Positions 4,409-6,017 of a stretch of DNA of 6,017 nt are shown here, piece after piece. Both the position numbers and the translations under genes were made by a program. Each line of letters begins with the position of its first letter. The first letter of the stretch is position 1. This stretch comes from an uncultured Aliiroseovarius sp. (lineage in GTDB: Bacteria; Pseudomonadota; Alphaproteobacteria; Rhodobacterales; Rhodobacteraceae): assembly GCA_938023895.1 (NCBI GenBank), contig CALJDH010000116.1, forward strand, positions 1 through 6,017, in the 5' to 3' direction. Under the pieces are notes generated by a model that did not search any database, had not been told where the DNA came from, and saw nothing but the letters and a program-made list of their open reading frames with translations.

Positions 4409-6017
4409 CTAGGTAGCCAAGCCCTCAGCGTCAAGGCGACCAAATGCGTCATCGACAAGTTGGTCCCCCAGCGGCATCAGCTCACGCGTTTGTGTCCACA
4501 GGATCGCGGTGTGGACCGGGCGATCCGGATAGATGGCGCGCAGCATCCAGCGATAGGCCCCCAACTGGCGCAACACGCCCTCGGGCGTTTGGTCTGGGCG
4601 ATCGGGAATGATGCGGTTGGATTTGAAGTCCACCGCCAGCACGTGATCCTCGGTGACGATCAGCCGGTCGATGAAGCCGTGCAGGATGCGCGAGGGATCA
4701 TCCGGTAAATGCCCGGTGATGGGGGCCTCGGCGATGCTGCGTTCGTCGAAGAGATGCGCGAGCGTCGGGTCGGTCAATAGGGCCGAGACCTCGCTGGTCA
4801 ACGCGTCGATCACATGGGCTTCCGCCGCGTCGGGACCGTTGGACAACAAATGTTGCGCAACACCTGCCCAGCTTTCCGGGGCGACGTTCGGCAGATGCTC
4901 CAACAGCGCGTGAATTTGACGTCCGCGGATCAGTGGATCCTGACCGTCCGCCAGTTCTGCCTCGCCGGGAAGCGCTTTCGCACCGCCCAGATCGGACGGA
5001 GAGAGCGGTTTTGGCGCACTTGCCGGTGGTGCGGCCTGCGTGGTCAACCATTCGGGCAGCGGGGTGCGCGCCGTATCCTGCGCGGAGGGGTCGTTCACGC
5101 CCGGTTCGGGCCAGTCGCCTGTGGCATAACGTTTACCTGTTCCGGTTGGAAAGGCACAATCGGCCCCGCCCGCGCGTTCCATCGCGGCCTCGGCCACGCG
5201 ATACCAGCCGGTATCCGCTTTCCCAAGGTCCCCGGCGGCGGCTAGGATCAACCACTGCTCTGCGCGGGTCATCGCGACGTACAGCAACCGGGTTCGCTCT
5301 TCGATCTCGGCCTCTTTAAGGCCCTCGGCCACCTCGTCAATTGCCTCGGTCCGGTCCGGTTTCGCGGGGAACCAGAAGGGTCGATCAGTTGGCAGCTTGC
5401 TGACCTGCGGCGGGTCCGAGGCCTTGCGTGCGGCCAAATCCGGCAGAAGCACAATCGGCGCTTCCAACCCTTTCGAGCCGTGGATCGTCATGACCCGCAC
5501 CAGATGCCCTTTGCTGTCCACCTGCCGCTTGATCGTGATGTCGCCGGTTTCCAACCACGTGATGAAGCCGGTCAGGCTGGGGATCTCAAGTCGCTCAAAG
5601 TTCATCGCTTGATGCAGCAGTGCATCGATACCGTCCTCGGCTTCTTGTCCCAGTCGCGCCAGCAGCTTTCTACGCCCGTCATGGCGGGTCAGAATACGTT
5701 CGAGCAGCTCGTAAGGGCGCAGGAAATCCGCACGGTCGCGTAAGTCATGAAGTGTCTCTAACGTTGCGGAATACTTCTCTGCTTGATCCGACAAGGCCCG
5801 CCACAGGAAGGTGTTCTTGCCGCGATAATGCGCCAGTCGGAACAGATCATCTTCGCTCCATCCAAACAAGGGGGATCGCAACACGGTGGCCAGCGACAAA
5901 TCATCCTCGGGCGTGGCAAGGAAGGACAGAAGCGCGGTCAGGTCTTTCACCGCAAGTTCCGCCCCGATGCGCAATTGGTCGGCCCCGGCGATGGGAATGT
6001 CGCGCGCTTTGCAGGCA
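4409..6017 (-). CDS. addA: Double-strand break repair helicase-nuclease AddA, C-terminal part (5' end outside window)
   Basis: AddA pairs with AddB as a helicase-nuclease that resects double-strand ends and hands over to RecA, the counterpart of RecBCD. About 535 C-terminal residues are visible; full AddA is usually about 1,100-1,200, so the Walker A and early helicase motifs are off the edge. Visible UvrD-type motifs are VMTIHGSKGLE (nt 5462-5494) and ERTRLLYVAMTRAEQ (5255-5299). An alanine/proline-rich linker follows, then a RecB-family PD-(D/E)XK nuclease: RGRQIHALLEHL with its His, GFIDRL with Asp, AVDFKSN with the Asp-x-Lys pair, and RQLGAYRWML with the Gln-x3-Tyr. All key nuclease residues seen are intact. 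The frame stays open to the right edge through A-C-K-A-R-D, so the first in-frame TTG (5974) is not the start. trxA follows after 33 bases. addB would be expected just upstream, outside the window. Confidence 0.94.
   Translation of the reverse strand, partial: ACKARDIPIAGADQLRIGAELAVKDLTALLSFLATPEDDLSLATVLRSPLFGWSEDDLFRLAHYRGKNTFLWRALSDQAEKYSATLETLHDLRDRADFLRPYELLERILTRHDGRRKLLARLGQEAEDGIDALLHQAMNFERLEIPSLTGFITWLETGDITIKRQVDSKGHLVRVMTIHGSKGLEAPIVLLPDLAARKASDPPQVSKLPTDRPFWFPAKPDRTEAIDEVAEGLKEAEIEERTRLLYVAMTRAEQWLILAAAGDLGKADTGWYRVAEAAMERAGGADCAFPTGTGKRYATGDWPEPGVNDPSAQDTARTPLPEWLTTQAAPPASAPKPLSPSDLGGAKALPGEAELADGQDPLIRGRQIHALLEHLPNVAPESWAGVAQHLLSNGPDAAEAHVIDALTSEVSALLTDPTLAHLFDERSIAEAPITGHLPDDPSRILHGFIDRLIVTEDHVLAVDFKSNRIIPDRPDQTPEGVLRQLGAYRWMLRAIYPDRPVHTAILWTQTRELMPLGDQLVDDAFGRLDAEGLAT

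Noticed and set aside
4079..4708. 209-codon open frame on the + strand across trxA and the end of addA
   Set aside because: It runs opposite two unmistakable genes and across the gap between them; the translation has no domain signature.
5972..5974. TTG at 5974 as the start of a shorter helicase-nuclease gene
   Set aside because: The frame continues to the right edge with AddA-like sequence, and a start here would remove the ATP-binding half.
1..6017. A hidden defence system, mobile element, CRISPR array or structured RNA
   Set aside because: Nearly all bases belong to recognised core genes, the only gap over about 150 bases is 3214-3382, and no transposase, integrase, direct-repeat array, tRNA or riboswitch-like fold is visible.

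Overview
The window looks like chromosomal core sequence from a GC-rich alphaproteobacterium, most likely the Rhodobacteraceae (Roseobacter group). This rests on codon use, on the style of the CCA nucleotidyltransferase, Fe-S RNA methyltransferase and AddA proteins, and on the addA-trxA arrangement. No 16S or other marker is present, so the placement is inference. I see six complete or edge-truncated ordinary genes plus one recognisable lipoprotein gene. There is no mobile element, CRISPR array, tRNA or rRNA.

Layout. (1) From the left edge to about 2670, on the + strand: the 3' part of a CCA tRNA nucleotidyltransferase gene (cca), overlapping by four bases (ATGA) with a class I SAM-dependent RNA m5U methyltransferase of the RlmC/RlmD type. 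After a 33-base gap comes a small YkuD-domain L,D-transpeptidase lipoprotein, closed by a strong hairpin terminator at 2674-2701. (2) On the - strand, a CAP/SCP-domain lipoprotein (about 2719-3213) converges on that terminator. (3) A divergent intergenic region of about 170 bases (3214-3382) holds weak promoter candidates in both directions and two short dyads. (4) On the + strand, a Tat-exported YkuD L,D-transpeptidase (3383-3985) ends at a bidirectional hairpin terminator (4008-4034). (5) From the other side of that terminator, on the - strand, lie trxA (4055-4375) and, upstream of it, the C-terminal half of the double-strand break repair helicase-nuclease AddA, which runs off the right edge.

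Functionally the window has three parts: RNA maturation (tRNA 3'-CCA addition and rRNA uracil methylation), a cell-envelope trio (two different L,D-transpeptidases around a CAP lipoprotein), and DNA repair with thiol redox (AddA and thioredoxin). The parts are separated by well-formed terminators between convergent genes, so they are probably independent transcription units.

I looked for a hidden or unprecedented system and found none I can support. The most noteworthy items are the envelope-gene cluster, a CAP protein that has lost one of the usual active-site histidines, and the dyads in the divergent promoter region.
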